Below, piece by piece: positions 1-12,300 of a stretch of DNA of 64,000 nt; the first letter of the stretch is position 1, and every line of letters begins with the position of its first letter. The stretch is from Undaria pinnatifida (Eukaryota; Sar; Phaeophyceae; Laminariales; Alariaceae), in assembly GCA_012845835.1 (NCBI GenBank), contig JABAKD010000002.1, positions 6,267,106 through 6,331,105 of the forward strand, given 5' to 3'. The notes below the pieces were generated by a model. That model did not search any database, was not told the DNA's origin, and was given only the letters and a program-made list of their open reading frames with translations. Made by a program: the position numbers and the translations under genes.

Positions 1-779
1 CGTCATATACGTTGCTTTCTACATTATAAGTGGCCAATAACACTTTTGCTACTTCAGCCTAATCGCCGACCCAACCTGAGCCCCCACTTACATTGTGTGG
101 CACGTACCTACGCGCTCCAACAAGACCAATTTGTCTAGCTTAAGTCATATACCCCTCGTCATGCCCAATTTCGCCTGACTTCGTTGGCATGTTCGACGTG
201 TTGAGGATGGCAGGGAGGGCAGCCTCTTCTTTTTTCCACAACAAGTCGACGCACAGAGCAATGAAATACCCGACCAAGATTAAACAAAAGTATTGCTTCC
301 GGACGCGAGGTAAAAAGTTTTTGGAAAGGGTTTTTCTATGAACGCGGTGTTCCTTAACCCCAAATGGTCGTAATGACATCCATTCTTAATGGGAAATTAT
401 ATTCGTTTGTATACTTAGGGGGGATGGGTTTGTCCATCCGGTTACGTTTTCGTTCTACCAAAACACAAAAAAGCGTTTCCGTTTTGTTTTTGAGGTACGG
501 GGCTCCCCACGCCCGCGACGAGCCTCACTGAGACGAAAGCATCGTGCATCTCGCCACCGTAGCATCTATGCGTTTTCCACACAATCTTAGGCCCTGGTGT
601 TCATGGATTAGTTTCGACAACAACCATACCAGGTACGAATAAAAAAAGGCAAACGAGGAGTCCTTCAAACCAAGGAACGATAATACCTACTGCATAAACA
701 ATAGCGCGCGATTGTCGATCACATTCCTCTTTCAGCGGAAGAGGATGTCAAATATTCAGGACAAACTAACGAGCCGTCT

Positions 780-990
780 CACGGTAGGAGGGGTTGCAGC
801 ATGATCGATCAGTCCCTGAGGTCCTCATATATACATGAGTGGAACTCAATATCATACCTGAAAAATGACTTCGAAGGCATTCGTTCGCACAACCCGACCA
901 TGCCTCTATGCCTCAGTGCTACAAAACAATGTACTCCTGAAATTACTTTATTGATTGTCCGGCAGTTCCTCACATGAAGAACTCAATCGC
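780..990 (+). repeat. Palindrome-ended short element (MITE-like), copy 1
   Basis: A stretch of about 200 bp closely matches 28760-28960 and, in reverse, 21310-21470. Each end carries a small hairpin of the form GAGTTCCTC...GAGGAACTC, here near 818-846 and 963-982. The core includes the shared string ATGACTTCGAAGG followed by a conserved CGTTCGCACAACCCGACCA. It has no coding capacity. The terminal hairpins suggest a non-autonomous DNA element. That assignment is inference, because I did not find clean target duplications. Confidence 0.5.
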
Positions 991-1544
991 CCAGGGACTT
1001 TTTGGACCAATATCTGCAACATCTACCGTGGGATGACTCTAGCCAAAATATAGAAAACTGGGAAGGTTTGATAAATATATCTAACTGGTGGTAGACAACA
1101 CTGGCTGGTTATCAATCGCTCGATGTGAAAGTCTCTCATTTAAGGGATCGTGTCGATAACAAGCGCATGCACAGGGTTGGGGGGCATTTGCCTTCGCTCC
1201 CGCATTGACCGTGAAACGACCCATATCTTGTTAGGTTACAATAAAAAAAGAAGGGCTTAACGAACTGTTTGATATAAAATGGCAGTGCAATGAATGTGAC
1301 GAGTAAAGCCACTCTCTTCTCTCTTCGTGCGACTGGCCTACGAGACCTGTTGCCTGGAGTTAACCCGTGTTCTTTGTAGCTACAGGCGCTTGTTAGACAG
1401 TTCCGTGTGCCCGTGTGAGGCCCGCTCATCGGGCTGTTTTCTATCAAGTAGCTCTGTTTCTCCTTCTGGGAAACATCCATCGGGCTCCTAACAGAATGGG
1501 TTGTGGACGGGGGTTACAGCGAGGTGATTTACCAGCCATTAGTA

Positions 1545-1765
1545 GTGTTAAGGAGCTGGAATGGAGGGTATTAGTCCGTTTGCTACACGGTATAGAGTTG
1601 ACCAATTGTTGAGACGAACAAAAGCCTTTTGACACGTCCGTTCCCTGGACCGGCGGGATGGCAGGCGGAGCGGATGTACAAGCGTACGGTTCAATCCCCA
1701 CGTGTTTCCATCTTCTGGGATACCGGGAAAATAATTTTACAAGTCCGACATGCGGCTAGTTGTCG
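1545..1765 (-). repeat. tRNA-like SINE copy, body part
   Basis: The reverse complement resembles the SINE body found at 33245-33535 and 37560-37745. It keeps the strings for 'AGTGGTCAAACGG'-like and 'GGTATCCC'-like parts in degraded form. It lies back to back with a plus-strand copy at 1775-2165, and the same inverted arrangement recurs at 37560-38090. Confidence 0.4.
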
Positions 1766-1774
1766 AACGAAAGA

Positions 1775-2165
1775 GTTTCAAAATATTTTTTACACCAGTA
1801 GTCAAACGGACTAATACCATGTAAATACCTTCACATATGAAGTCGTCGACACAACATGGGTTTTCGAGTCGTAGGTTCGAATCTCACCATCCACCAATAC
1901 CCATATATCACAACTTTCCAAGCTGCGAAAGCAACTGAGTTAAATCGACACACGACGCGTATGAAAATACGCGGAAGTGTGGTGAGCTAAAGCTTTATTT
2001 TTCCCCATCCGCCGGAGGATAAAAAAAAAAAAAAAAAAAAAATCACAACTTTCCCCATGTTAAATTTCTAAAATGATAGTTTTTCCGGTATCCCCCCGGG
2101 AAGTGGAACCGCGTTAATATGTATATGCCCGTCGGTGCACGTGACCGACCTGCTACCCCGATTAA
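1775..2165 (+). repeat. tRNA-like SINE copy, split by a poly(A) retroposon
   Basis: A polymerase-III-like head is visible. An A-box-like stretch (AGTCAAACGGACTAATACC type) lies near 1797, and a B-box-like GGTTCGAATC near 1873 is followed by a CCATCCACCA-like end that resembles a tRNA 3' end. The body resumes after 2054 with a TTCCCCATG segment shared with 34395, 37895 and 33260. The head looks closest to a type-II tRNA (Leu or Ser), judged only from the D-arm and T-arm pattern. The element is interrupted between 1920 and 2041 by a younger insertion. Confidence 0.5.
1920..2041 (+). mobile_element. Poly(A) short retroposon with perfect 13-bp target duplication
   Basis: The 122-bp insertion ends in about 20 A residues and is flanked by identical 13-bp repeats ATCACAACTTTCC at 1907-1919 and 2042-2054. 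A poly(A) tail plus a long target duplication is the signature of LINE-type target-primed reverse transcription. Its last 60 bp before the tail recur almost unchanged at 52042-52113 inside an epimerase intron. The matching place in the duplicated block (about 37885) is uninterrupted, so the insertion is younger than the duplication. I do not recognise the source RNA. Confidence 0.8.
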
Positions 2166-2174
2166 ACCTTAAGC

Positions 2175-2470
2175 CTTATAAAACTCGTCCCACTTGAACC
2201 AGCGGGATATATTGTCAGTTGGATGTAGGGTAGTTAATCTACTGGAGGACGTGTCAGTATTCGCGAGGTTCCATTTCCCGGGGATACCGGAGATATAATG
2301 CACACGTTTGATACGGGGAAAGTAGTAAAACATTATTGTCGGTGGATTGTCGGATTCGAACCCACGACACGAAAAAAACATGGTCCCGTCGACGATGCTA
2401 TGGAATTGGAGGGTATTCGTCCGTCTGACTACTGGAAAAGGCTAAGCAATGACCTACTCATTCTAAACCT
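2175..2470 (-). repeat. tRNA-like SINE copy
   Basis: On the minus strand this copy reads in the order: AGTAGTCAGACGG (A-box region, about 2430), GTGGGTTCGAATCC (B-box region, about 2355), an ATCCACC end, then the TTTCCCCGTAT body. This is the best-preserved internal promoter pattern of the family in the window. The equivalent copy in the duplicated block is at 38195-38470, also on the minus strand. Confidence 0.5.
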
Positions 2471-5400
2471 TATATTAGTAGATCATCAACCGCGTTTGTA
2501 ACCAGCAGCAAACCATCCTACCACACACTAAACTTGTGGAATCAGTTCTGGTCGGCGTCGACAAACATTGAACCATCGGGCGTCATGCTCAAAAACGGAA
2601 CTATCTGCCGAAGCACGTTCCAACATGTCATAAATAAATGCAATAAAAGAATGCTGATTCTTCTCTCGTTTGATTTCCTAAGCCTCCTTATAATGGCGCC
2701 ATATATGGTGTACTATATTATTAAATACTAATAATAACACTTTGCCATTTCATTTTACTCGCGGACCAAAACTCGAGCTTCCAGTTATTATACTGCGTGA
2801 AATTATCCCAGTCCCCAAGGGAGATTGATCGTCTAGCATAGGTCACTAGCAGCGCGCTGTGCTGCACGAGTTCGCCTAATTTCGTCGATATGCACGCTGG
2901 AGATGGTGAGGTGGGGTCTTCCTTCTGTCGACCCAATACCCCTCACAGAGCGATCCAAACTCAAACAATACCTCTTTCGAAGGACTGAGGTCCTGGTTAT
3001 CATTTTTTCTTTGTCAAGAAAACGTACCGGATGTAAAACTGCAAAATTGGAATCTTTCACGACACCCAGGAAAGTGGACAACATTGAGAAAGCAATACCG
3101 CACGGTTCTCTCGCTAGTCTTTCAAGGAAACAGTTAGGTCATACTTCAGGGCAAACAATTCAAAAGAAGGAAAGTCAGAGGGGTGACATTTGGATAAACC
3201 AAGTTTGTTTCCTGGTGGTCGACATATAATATGCCTCGGGAGTGAGGACATACGGGGCATCTGCGTTTCGCTCGCCGATTGACAATCGGACGATGATCGA
3301 CCCTGTTTGGTACGAATACAACATATGTGTAACGACATACTAGAGATAGAACGAGAAATACAATCGTTGTGACAAGAGCACAACTACGATCCTCATTAAC
3401 CTGGGGACTGCTGAACCTGTAGTCTCAAGTTGAGCAAAAATGTCTTTTCGACAACGCAGGCTCTTGTAAAAACCAGGCCGATGTTCCAGTGTGGGGCCTG
3501 CCTGTCAAATATATACCAGATAAAGGCCTCTGCTGCTCCTTCCAGGAAACGTCCGTCTGTCCTTTGTGACGTTCGGTGCGGATTGATGATATTTGTTGCT
3601 TGTTGCCGTTCTGACAGTAATACAGCAGTCGAGATTTCGTCACTTTTCACCGTCGGCCACAAACCGGGCCTACCGGCACACTGTCGGCACAAGAAAATCC
3701 AGATTAGTTGATGCTGTCTGAGCAATTTGCTGGGGTCGAGGAACTCGTTTCCTCGAGGCCCTGTACACCGCCAGAGGCGGATGGATAACTGCGCGTGGTG
3801 AATCAATCGACCTATCCCCCCTACAAAGAATCACATGCCCCATGGCGCTCATTTGTTTCGTTTCCCCCGCCACTTTTATTCGCCGCTGCCCTCGACACAC
3901 AGCTACGTCTAGGTCCCAGCACCAATACAACCACGTCAACCAGGCTACAACGCCAGCAAGCACTAAAATGCGTTATCGTGCTGCTTGGCCGTAGGACCTG
4001 CCGTCAGCAGCGGGTAAACCTCGGTAGGATACGTTTATTAGAGGCCACAGAGCATCAGCACCCGCCTGAATACGTTCCTTACAGGATCAATGCCCATCCT
4101 AAGCCCGTTCACATACACGCCTCCCCTCTTCGAGATACCCAGCTTCTGTGCATGTGTGCATACGCACGCCACACCCCACACCGGAACCTCCATCGCCAGC
4201 ACCATCACCACAATACTACGACATCAGCAAGCAACATACATTTTCTTTTCCGTGGTCCCAGGGCCTTGCACCTGTGCACGGCAGCTTGGCAACTCCGTTG
4301 GCGGTATTCCTTCGAAGCTATTCAAGAGTAACAGTTTGAGCACGTACGGGACAGTATCTAAACGCAATTTGAACATAGGGCACATATTTTGTGCGTGTAT
4401 CAGAGTCCACGCCACAGGTGCAGCACACACGATGCCATAAATCAGCAATCATCACAGACGTTTCCGTGGTCTCCCATCCCCTCACAAGCATGCGGCAGTG
4501 GATAAAGCTCCGTAGGGCAAGTTTAATCGAAGTCAACCAGCACCGCCAGCAGTGCAAGGGCGTACAACTGAAGATTTTCGAAACACGGTGTGAAACAAAT
4601 TTGAAGCAAGTTCCCCAAGGAAATTATGACGGCACTTTTTCAATGGTTGAGAAATTTTCCCCTATGTACAGGGTCACAACCCTCTGCACCACACTGTGAT
4701 CTTAGATAGAAAGGCAACATTTTGTCCAAAACGTTAAGGTGGTATTCGAGTAGTAAAGCGTGCTAATCTTTCGACGAGGTATACAAATTCCGATCGTCCC
4801 CATTTTGTTTGCGCTGGCGTATTCGCCGGAGATTTAAACAGGTCGTTCAAAGAAAGCAGAATGGTACACTGGGATGGGCTGGCGCCACTATAGAGTGAGG
4901 GGGGGATGCATCAGGACAAGCAGTATTTATTGCGACGATTAGCCAGAGCACTGACACACCGGGATTCCATATAAAAAACAAGGGTGCACCGGTTCGCAGT
5001 CAATCACCTTGGGAACCGGTTTCTTACGGTCAGGGTTAAGGACAAGACCCTGACGGCCTCACCGACGAGCTCACACAACAGTGCCCCATACTCAACGTGA
5101 AGTAGGAACCCCGGATACATATTTTGGGGGCAATACTGAAATAGATTTCTGCGAATGCGGTGGAGCGCGGGGACGTCAAGGCGATGATCAAGAAGGACGA
5201 AGAGGTCGGTGTAAAGAATGTGAAATCTTTGTGCTGCGCCAGCATATCTGAATGTTGATGTTCCAAAACTTGGACGGGAAAGGAAAGGTCACTGGGCGCG
5301 ACAAGGTTACGACGGAAACCATGGTCGCATCCGAACACAACAACAGCGTGCGCCATCACTACGGCAAGGCAGCGCAATCGAAGCGCCATGCACCGTACAG

Positions 5401-5949
5401 GGCGAGGATCACTGGAAAGGCAACACGTTCACGAGACAGCACCAAAAGACTGGAGCGAGAAGTACGGCTGCGCGAGAGTGTTGAAGCGTGTGTAGTATGA
5501 CCAACCACGGCCACGTCCAATATCACGAAAAAAGAGCTCCACGCTCTCAGAACAGTACTACGCATACGACGGTTGTCGTGAGCCATCACACTCGACCTAC
5601 TGGCTTTGAGCCCAAGTGGAATATGGATATCGACGAAGCGTCGACAAGGGCCTCGCTGACACAACGTGAAGCAAATGCAGGGATCGAAAGAGAAGTTAAA
5701 ACATGTTCATCATCAGGGATCGCTTTACAACCCAGTATCACCGGAGAGACGTTTTGAGTGTCCATCAAAACGCGCTCGTTGGATTGCCGGGAGCACATCT
5801 GGCGAAAATGCCTCAGAGAAAATCGCTGAAACCGCAGGCGCTCTCGCAGCCACTGCAACGTCAACAATAACAAAGCGTCGCGAACGGATATTGACAGGTT
5901 ACGTGGCAAGATCATTTACTTACCGGTACTTTTGTAGAATGCAGCGTCG

Positions 5950-8900
5950 TGTGGAATCGCGCTTTCATTGTTCAAATTCTGGGCTGCTGGGAGATGGATT
6001 CTGAGATGGCTGAACACCATCTTCGTTTAGGACCATTTATGGTGTCGCGCACCATCATCATCGCGATCGTCAGGGAAACATCGGCATCGCCGGGGGTCCT
6101 GCCAGATTTTCGGCAATGATTTGTGGCAGATGCGCCACACGCCTTCACTTTGTATATGAGGGGTACAACCGTGGAAGGCTGTACAATCCTCCTTTAGGCT
6201 TGCCAAACCGATCGGTGACGCCTTGATTAGTCTATTTGTTTTCGTGTAATTTAAAGTTCTAGCATTTGTGCCCGTTGCCCATGTACATAATGAAATCTGG
6301 TGGCTAAGGCCAACTGTTCATGTAACTTTCCGGCATTGACGCGTCAGTAAGTCGTAAGGACTGTGTGAAAGAAAGGGGCCAATAAATTTTATAGTGACTC
6401 TCGATTGTAATGTATTCATAATTTAAACATACTGCGCATACCCGCGTCGTGATTTTTATTGTACAGAACATATTACACCGCATGTTTCTATGTGGTCCAT
6501 GTATTGTGAACCTTGTCTCGGTTTCCAATGCTTGTCGTGGTACGTTTGCAGTGACCGTGCTTGTTTATACCTCAAACTTGTCGCCGCAGTTGTTTTCCTG
6601 CTGCTATATTAGTTGCTGATGGGTTGGTCACCTATCCTATGCTAAGCATAGTCGTGGATGTTATATCGGTGCCGCAGAGAAACGTCAGTCTTTGTTGCGG
6701 CATAGTAATGGGTGTTCAATGCATATTCATCCAAGTGGAACATAAAAATACACCAACTTAGTACCAAAAGTTATAACGTTGGAGAACTTGTGACGGTGTA
6801 AGTTATGACACTTCCAGTGCGTAATACGTAAGAGTACAACCGAAGACTGGTTTCTATAGGATCCAACCTTCAGTTGAATACCCTACATTCGGCGATGCTA
6901 CCTTAATCAAGGGCTCGTATGAAGGATTGCTGGTTTTCTACTCGTGTGCAGCCAGTGTCCTAGTCGGTCGCTGATCGAAACCATGGTCGCCTGATACATT
7001 TATTACAGAGCAGCACGAGGTGCTACGACCCTGCAAGTAGAATGGTATCCCACGTACAGATTTCGCAGGTTTGCCGCAGAACGAACAACCGTCACGCGGT
7101 TCAGGGATTCCGAGCAGAATCTCGGGGACCACGAAACTGCAGAAAGAGGGTCACGGACGATCAGAGTTTGTTTAAACATTCTGGTGAAGGGTAACCTCAT
7201 CTAGTCTAGCGTTGCTCGAGCAGAGGCAGTCAGGGGCATAACCCTCCCCTATAGGGCACCTCGCCTACCCATCGTCTGTTTTTTTACACCAGTGATTTTC
7301 AGCACAAACGACGTTTGGCACTCGTTCATCACAAACGAACTTCAGACCGATTATGCTATAGCCACCCCCAAAACCAGCGATATTCTTTGACGAAAATTCG
7401 TGGATGCTCGACACAAGTAAGGATACAATTAAAAATAAGTATCCATATATTTTTCTTGTGTGCAAAGGCCTATCGATCGATAAAGTCGGGGCGTCGAGCG
7501 ACACCGTATTTCAGGAGACAAGACCGGGAGCTTGTTTCAAAGCCGGCGATTTCGTGAAAGAAAAGTTGGGGGGCGACTCTGGAGCTGAAGGTCACGTCGC
7601 AACTAGTATGCCAGACCCGAGTGGTAAGGCTGCCTCTCCTACACACGGTATTGCGAACCCGTGAACCACACCCCTCATGTGGGAATTTCGCCAGTATCTA
7701 CCACGCGCATGTCATGCATGCATAACCACTACAAGGCGGAGAGTTTCCGTCCAATTTTTAGTGCAGCAGCACTGATATAACAATATTCAGATAGTCCTAT
7801 AGACTATCTACGCACGTTAACATGAACAAACCCCGAAATCGCAGTCTCGCAGGGGGCATCTCCAGCGAAATCAAGTCAGCATTAAAAAGCTCACATGCAC
7901 ACCACCAACCCAAAATGGTACAGATGTCCTTGCTGATGGGGTCTCGCACTGAAAGTTCCGCCGGGTCTTTCTATCGTTTTGCTGTGGTTGACCGTAGTTG
8001 TACAGTTCTCTTGACGGCATCTCTAACACGAACGCCACAACTCCTAATCCTGCAGAGGTCTCTCCTGGTTGGCCATGTTTTAAAACATCCGTTGGGACCT
8101 TTTATTGGACAAATAGCTCTTCATTCGTAGCGGTACGATATTAACAACATTCTCGGAAACATAAACATCACTACGCGTACCACCTACCCGACGTCTATCG
8201 AAAGTGTGTTGCCCGAACGACCTAAGCACAATACCACTACACTCGAGCATACCGTCGAACCACCGACAAAAACATAACCGCACAAACTTGCGTGGTTTAC
8301 TGCACAGTAGGTGTAGAGCAATCCCGAACGTCCTTGCAATACAAACATCACAATACCAACCGTACCTTTGCCAAACTCGTTTCAAACTGAGCAACATCAC
8401 TTGATCGTAGTTGAACAGTGTTCAGTGCACTCCTTGATACAAAAACACCACTAACTACCCACCCCAAGACTACCGAGCATGTGCTACCCGACCGACATAA
8501 ACACCCTCCAGCATGCCGTCTAAATACCGACATTAACATATTCTATGTAGATGTACAGCAGACTCGGATAAATTTTCGTGCAAACGTAACGAAGCAAACC
8601 GTACCTTCGCCAGGTCCTTCTGACAGACCAACATCATTAGATCGTAGTGGAACCGTGTCCATTGAAAAATTGAAACATAACAACAAAGCGCCACTACAAC
8701 CCCCTCATCTGCAACAAATTCGCCACGCCAACTGCACCCTGAGCTGGAGTATCATGTACAATCCAGCAAACCTTTGCACTGCCGACACATTCAGAATCGC
8801 AACGCTCAAGTGGGTTATTGATGTTCGACAAATGTGGTTCCCATGACGGCAAGTATACAGCAACCTCAAAACTCTACGCACCGCAGACATCATTCGTCAA

Positions 8901-9371
8901 CCGCACGCCCCACGTCTCTCTTATTTCTGTCCGAAGAACACAACAATACACCACTAATATGGTACAGTGACTGTTCGCACCCAACACACAGATGGCAAAC
9001 ATCACTCTTTACCGGCGATATGAAAGAGTCGAAACAAAGGTGGGGCACGGAAAAGTTCCACTACCAGAGCATGGGCTCATGACGTCCGCGACCTCAACCA
9101 ACCGCCCGTCACACACGTGTGACCTATCAGCAGCACCAAGTCGAGATGACATTTGCTCCAGATCAATTGATAGGCGGTAGAGTCCATCATGTGGCGACTC
9201 GTCCCCCGACCATGTGACGCATACGAAGGAAAAAAAACGCAACAATTCACAGTTCAGCAGTGCCAACATCAGACGACTGGGACGATATCCATAAACACTT
9301 TAAGTCCACAGGACGTGTGACGACGATGTATATACTCTATGGAGAAAACTTAGACCTTGGATGAGACGCCG
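5950..9371. repeat. Segmental duplication: 3' flank of epimerase unit A
   Basis: No gene is recognised. The region is collinear with 22.79-26.03 kb, the 3' flank of epimerase B. Paired landmarks are 6040 and 22960, 6920 and 24050, 7610 and 24510, 7800 and 24720, and 9070 and 25650. Parts also match, inverted, the DNA after epimerase C (54.6-55.7 kb). Between 8100 and 8950 there is a degenerate tandem repeat with a period of roughly 240 bp, rich in ACACCACTA. A short insertion at 7428-7590 is missing from unit B. Confidence 0.65.
7428..7590 (+). repeat. Dispersed repeat of about 160 bp (three copies)
   Basis: It contains TTTCTTGTGTGCAAAGG, then GTCGGGG, then a TTTCAAA...CGATTTCGT segment and a run of G. 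It recurs at 17018-17178 in the same strand and at 36440-36610 in the reverse strand. It is absent from the collinear position in unit B (about 24440), which shows it is an insertion. It contains short open frames that are not conserved between copies. Confidence 0.5.
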
Positions 9372-12300
9372 TTAGCTGATTGTCTCGAAGCCCATATTCA
9401 GAGCGCGCACCGAATGAAGCACCGTTGGCAAACTTGAGATTACTGTTGTTGAGGCCAATATGTCCCACCATCACGGTTTTCTTTGCGTCATTGAAACGGA
9501 TCGTCGTAGCATCCTCGAAGGTGTTGTCGATGAACTTGGTACCATCGGCGTCCATTAGCTTGATGCTTTCGACACCTCCAAAACGTAGTTGTAGTGAAAA
9601 TCTTTGTCCTGGGATCGTGCAGACCGCACCACGTCGGGCGCGTCGGATCCAAGGCACGAGTAGGTGTTGTATGGCAATAGACAAGGAATAATTCCGTATC
9701 AAAATCGAATCAGATAGTGACACCCTTGTGTTGTTTATCGTGGCATATTTGTCAACCATCGCGCATGATAACAAAAGCGATGAACGCCTGGGGACGGCGC
9801 GACGAAGGACCCGACGATTCCTTTTGAAGAAGCAGCGGAACGGACGGGGAGATAAGTGAGACTCGCTTCAGACCCACGGTAGGGGGGGGGGGGGGGGGCC
9901 ACCCCTTTTTTCTCGGCCTGGTCTGAGTCATGCGCAATAATTACGCCTTATCTCACTGTGAAAATATACTCTCCGCGAGGTGTTCGGAGCATCGTAGCTT
10001 CCCATTCCATATGGCGGATCCTCATTGAAACGACTTAAAATCACTATGGCCTAAGGCCGCAAAAAAACATGGGTGTCAGTCGCGCTAGTGACCGCCCTTC
10101 CGTAGCCTTGATCTTCTGGGGCCTTCACATGGGTACTCGCGTGGCAGATCTGATGATGGCGTTCTCAGAAAAGACGTTGCAGCCGCATCCCACTGAGAAA
10201 CTAACCCTGTACTTAATGCTCTGGAACACATTGTCGGAAACGTCGGCGTTGGAAGACTCCAATATGGCTAGTCCCGCGGCACCGTTGTCATAGACTAGTT
10301 ACCTAACACAGACACAAATAACGGATTTGATGAGCTAGACTAGCGACATAACGACGACATCATCAACAGAGGCAGTCGTCGTGGGTGGTATTAATTGTCA
10401 CTCGGCTGGAATATGGGGTATCTAGTTTTTAGGATTTCATCAACAATAGTCCACGGAGCCAAAAAGTTGGATGGTTTCTCCTTCAGTCTTGCCAGATAAT
10501 CTAAGCCAACTCGAGACAACCTTCCGGAACGCGCTCCATGCATCTCTTGTGCAAGATCCATGCTGCACACGTTATCCGTGACGGCTTGACGTGGGTAGCT
10601 GCAACATCAGCTCCCGACGGGATGTTTGCTCGAACGGTCCTGCTACATCCACGCTGGCGGGCTCAACAATTTCGCGGCAGCATTAATATTTATCGTCAAC
10701 AACACGTCATCGCGTATCACTGTTTTTCCGCAGCCTTCACAGCGAACGCATCAATCCCATCAGATTGTCGTACACAGACAGAGGGACCGGTTGGTGCTGC
10801 GACATACTATTGACAAATGCGCCGTCGCTGCTCCGGTAAAAGAAAATCCTTGCAGACGAGAAAACTCCGCCTTAGACGTCGGGGCCCTGAAGTACGACCA
10901 GAGGCGAGCACATTGGTGTGCGTTGTTGCCTATATGTGTGGCAACTCAATATCTGGGTGTTCTATACAGTGAAACCTCAGCCACGGTAAAGGGTGTAAAT
11001 ACAAGTTTTACATGTGAAACAAGTTCACTGCTATGCAGCTTCCAAATGTTTTTGCCGTGATTAAAGAATTACGGTTATCACGGACGGTATTACAACCACC
11101 CCGATTCCGTCCGTTACATTGTAGATAGATATAGGCGATGAGTCTTGTATCAGGCATCCGCTACGATTCCTGCTGTGCACTAGTTTATATAAACGGTATC
11201 TATTATTGACACCCGTCGGCGTACACCTCGTTGTCGTGAATGGCGAGGAAATCGCTGTCATCGTGGGGGTCGAACCGTACCCCGAGTTGTCATGCATATT
11301 GTTCCTTATCCAGTCTCTTTGCTGGTGGCCGTACGTGTAGACCCCGAAGTTGTTGTGGTGGATGTCCGAGTCGTATATGTTGCCATAGACGTTGACATCG
11401 TCGAACACGTTGTGGTTGTTCTTGTCCACGCAGAACCCACAGACCTGATTGTGTTGGTCGGCATGTCAAAATGGAGGTCAACCGTGTGTGAAAAGGCACA
11501 CCTGGTGTTAGAAACTGTTTTCTTTGAGATGTGGTATAACCTTATTGTACGTATGACGTGGTCGTATGGTTATCAGTAAGAGACATCATCCGAGTTTTTT
11601 GTGCTTTTTCTAGTACGGGTGGCTGAGGTTTGCAATGTAAGCGCATTAATGGGTGCTAGCTGGGAGTTTGGAAACAGACCTCTCGGAAAACGTTGTTGTT
11701 CAATGTGTTGTCCATCTTAACCCAGCTGGTGCTTTCATTTTACATTTTGTAGAAGTATACGATTAGGGTTGCTGCGGTACACGAAGCTTGCTAGCGACCA
11801 TGTCGTCAATATTGCGTCAACAACGCATAAGGCTCGTCGAACATGTTTCCTTGTCATACCCACAACATCGGATCATGCATCAAACTCTGCTCGAACTCTC
11901 GGTAGACATCCGCTCTGTCTTTTCTTGTCATAAAAGCTGTGTGTCTTCCCACCTATCTAGTAAGGCTGTAGCTTGCGCTGCCATGATATCCCAGGAAACC
12001 CGTTTCGCTGTCCTCGATGTCCATCCTTGCCTCTCCCATGTTCGTCTTGGCTTGGCCATTGCACGTCTGGCTGTCGTTTGTGATGACCTCTGACACGGCG
12101 CTGTTGTACGAGCGGCAGTCGTCATCGTCTTTGTCGGGGACGTTCGTCGAGGTGTCCCACGCGAATACCTAATACGATGGGCGCCAGTTGGGGTCGTGAG
12201 TATGATTCTTGTGAAATAGGTGGCGCACAGGATGAGGGGAATATATTTACCGTATGGTAGCAGCCTCCAGAAATGCCCGTGATAGAGACTACCAACATAG

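Larger units (their letters stand above)
1..5950. repeat. Degenerate duplicated block 1 (no gene recognised)
   Basis: No convincing gene is visible here. The stretch aligns by eye, with many substitutions and indels, to 35.9-42.0 kb in the same orientation. Shared landmarks are at about 60 and 36125, 3600 and 39600, 3780 and 39800, 4480 and 40580, 5000 and 41080, and 5540 and 41610. Short open frames in it (such as 3795-4331 and 5666-6004) are interrupted in the other copy, so they are not under visible coding constraint. The matches near 5600-5900 and 41690-41950 could be remnants of an old transposon protein, but I cannot name it. Nested inside are tRNA-like SINEs, a poly(A) retroposon and a palindrome-ended element, listed separately. 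Confidence 0.6.

Noticed and set aside
3795..4331. 178-codon His/Thr-rich frame
   Set aside because: The homologous stretch at 39.8-40.3 kb does not keep the frame. It looks like decayed repeat DNA.
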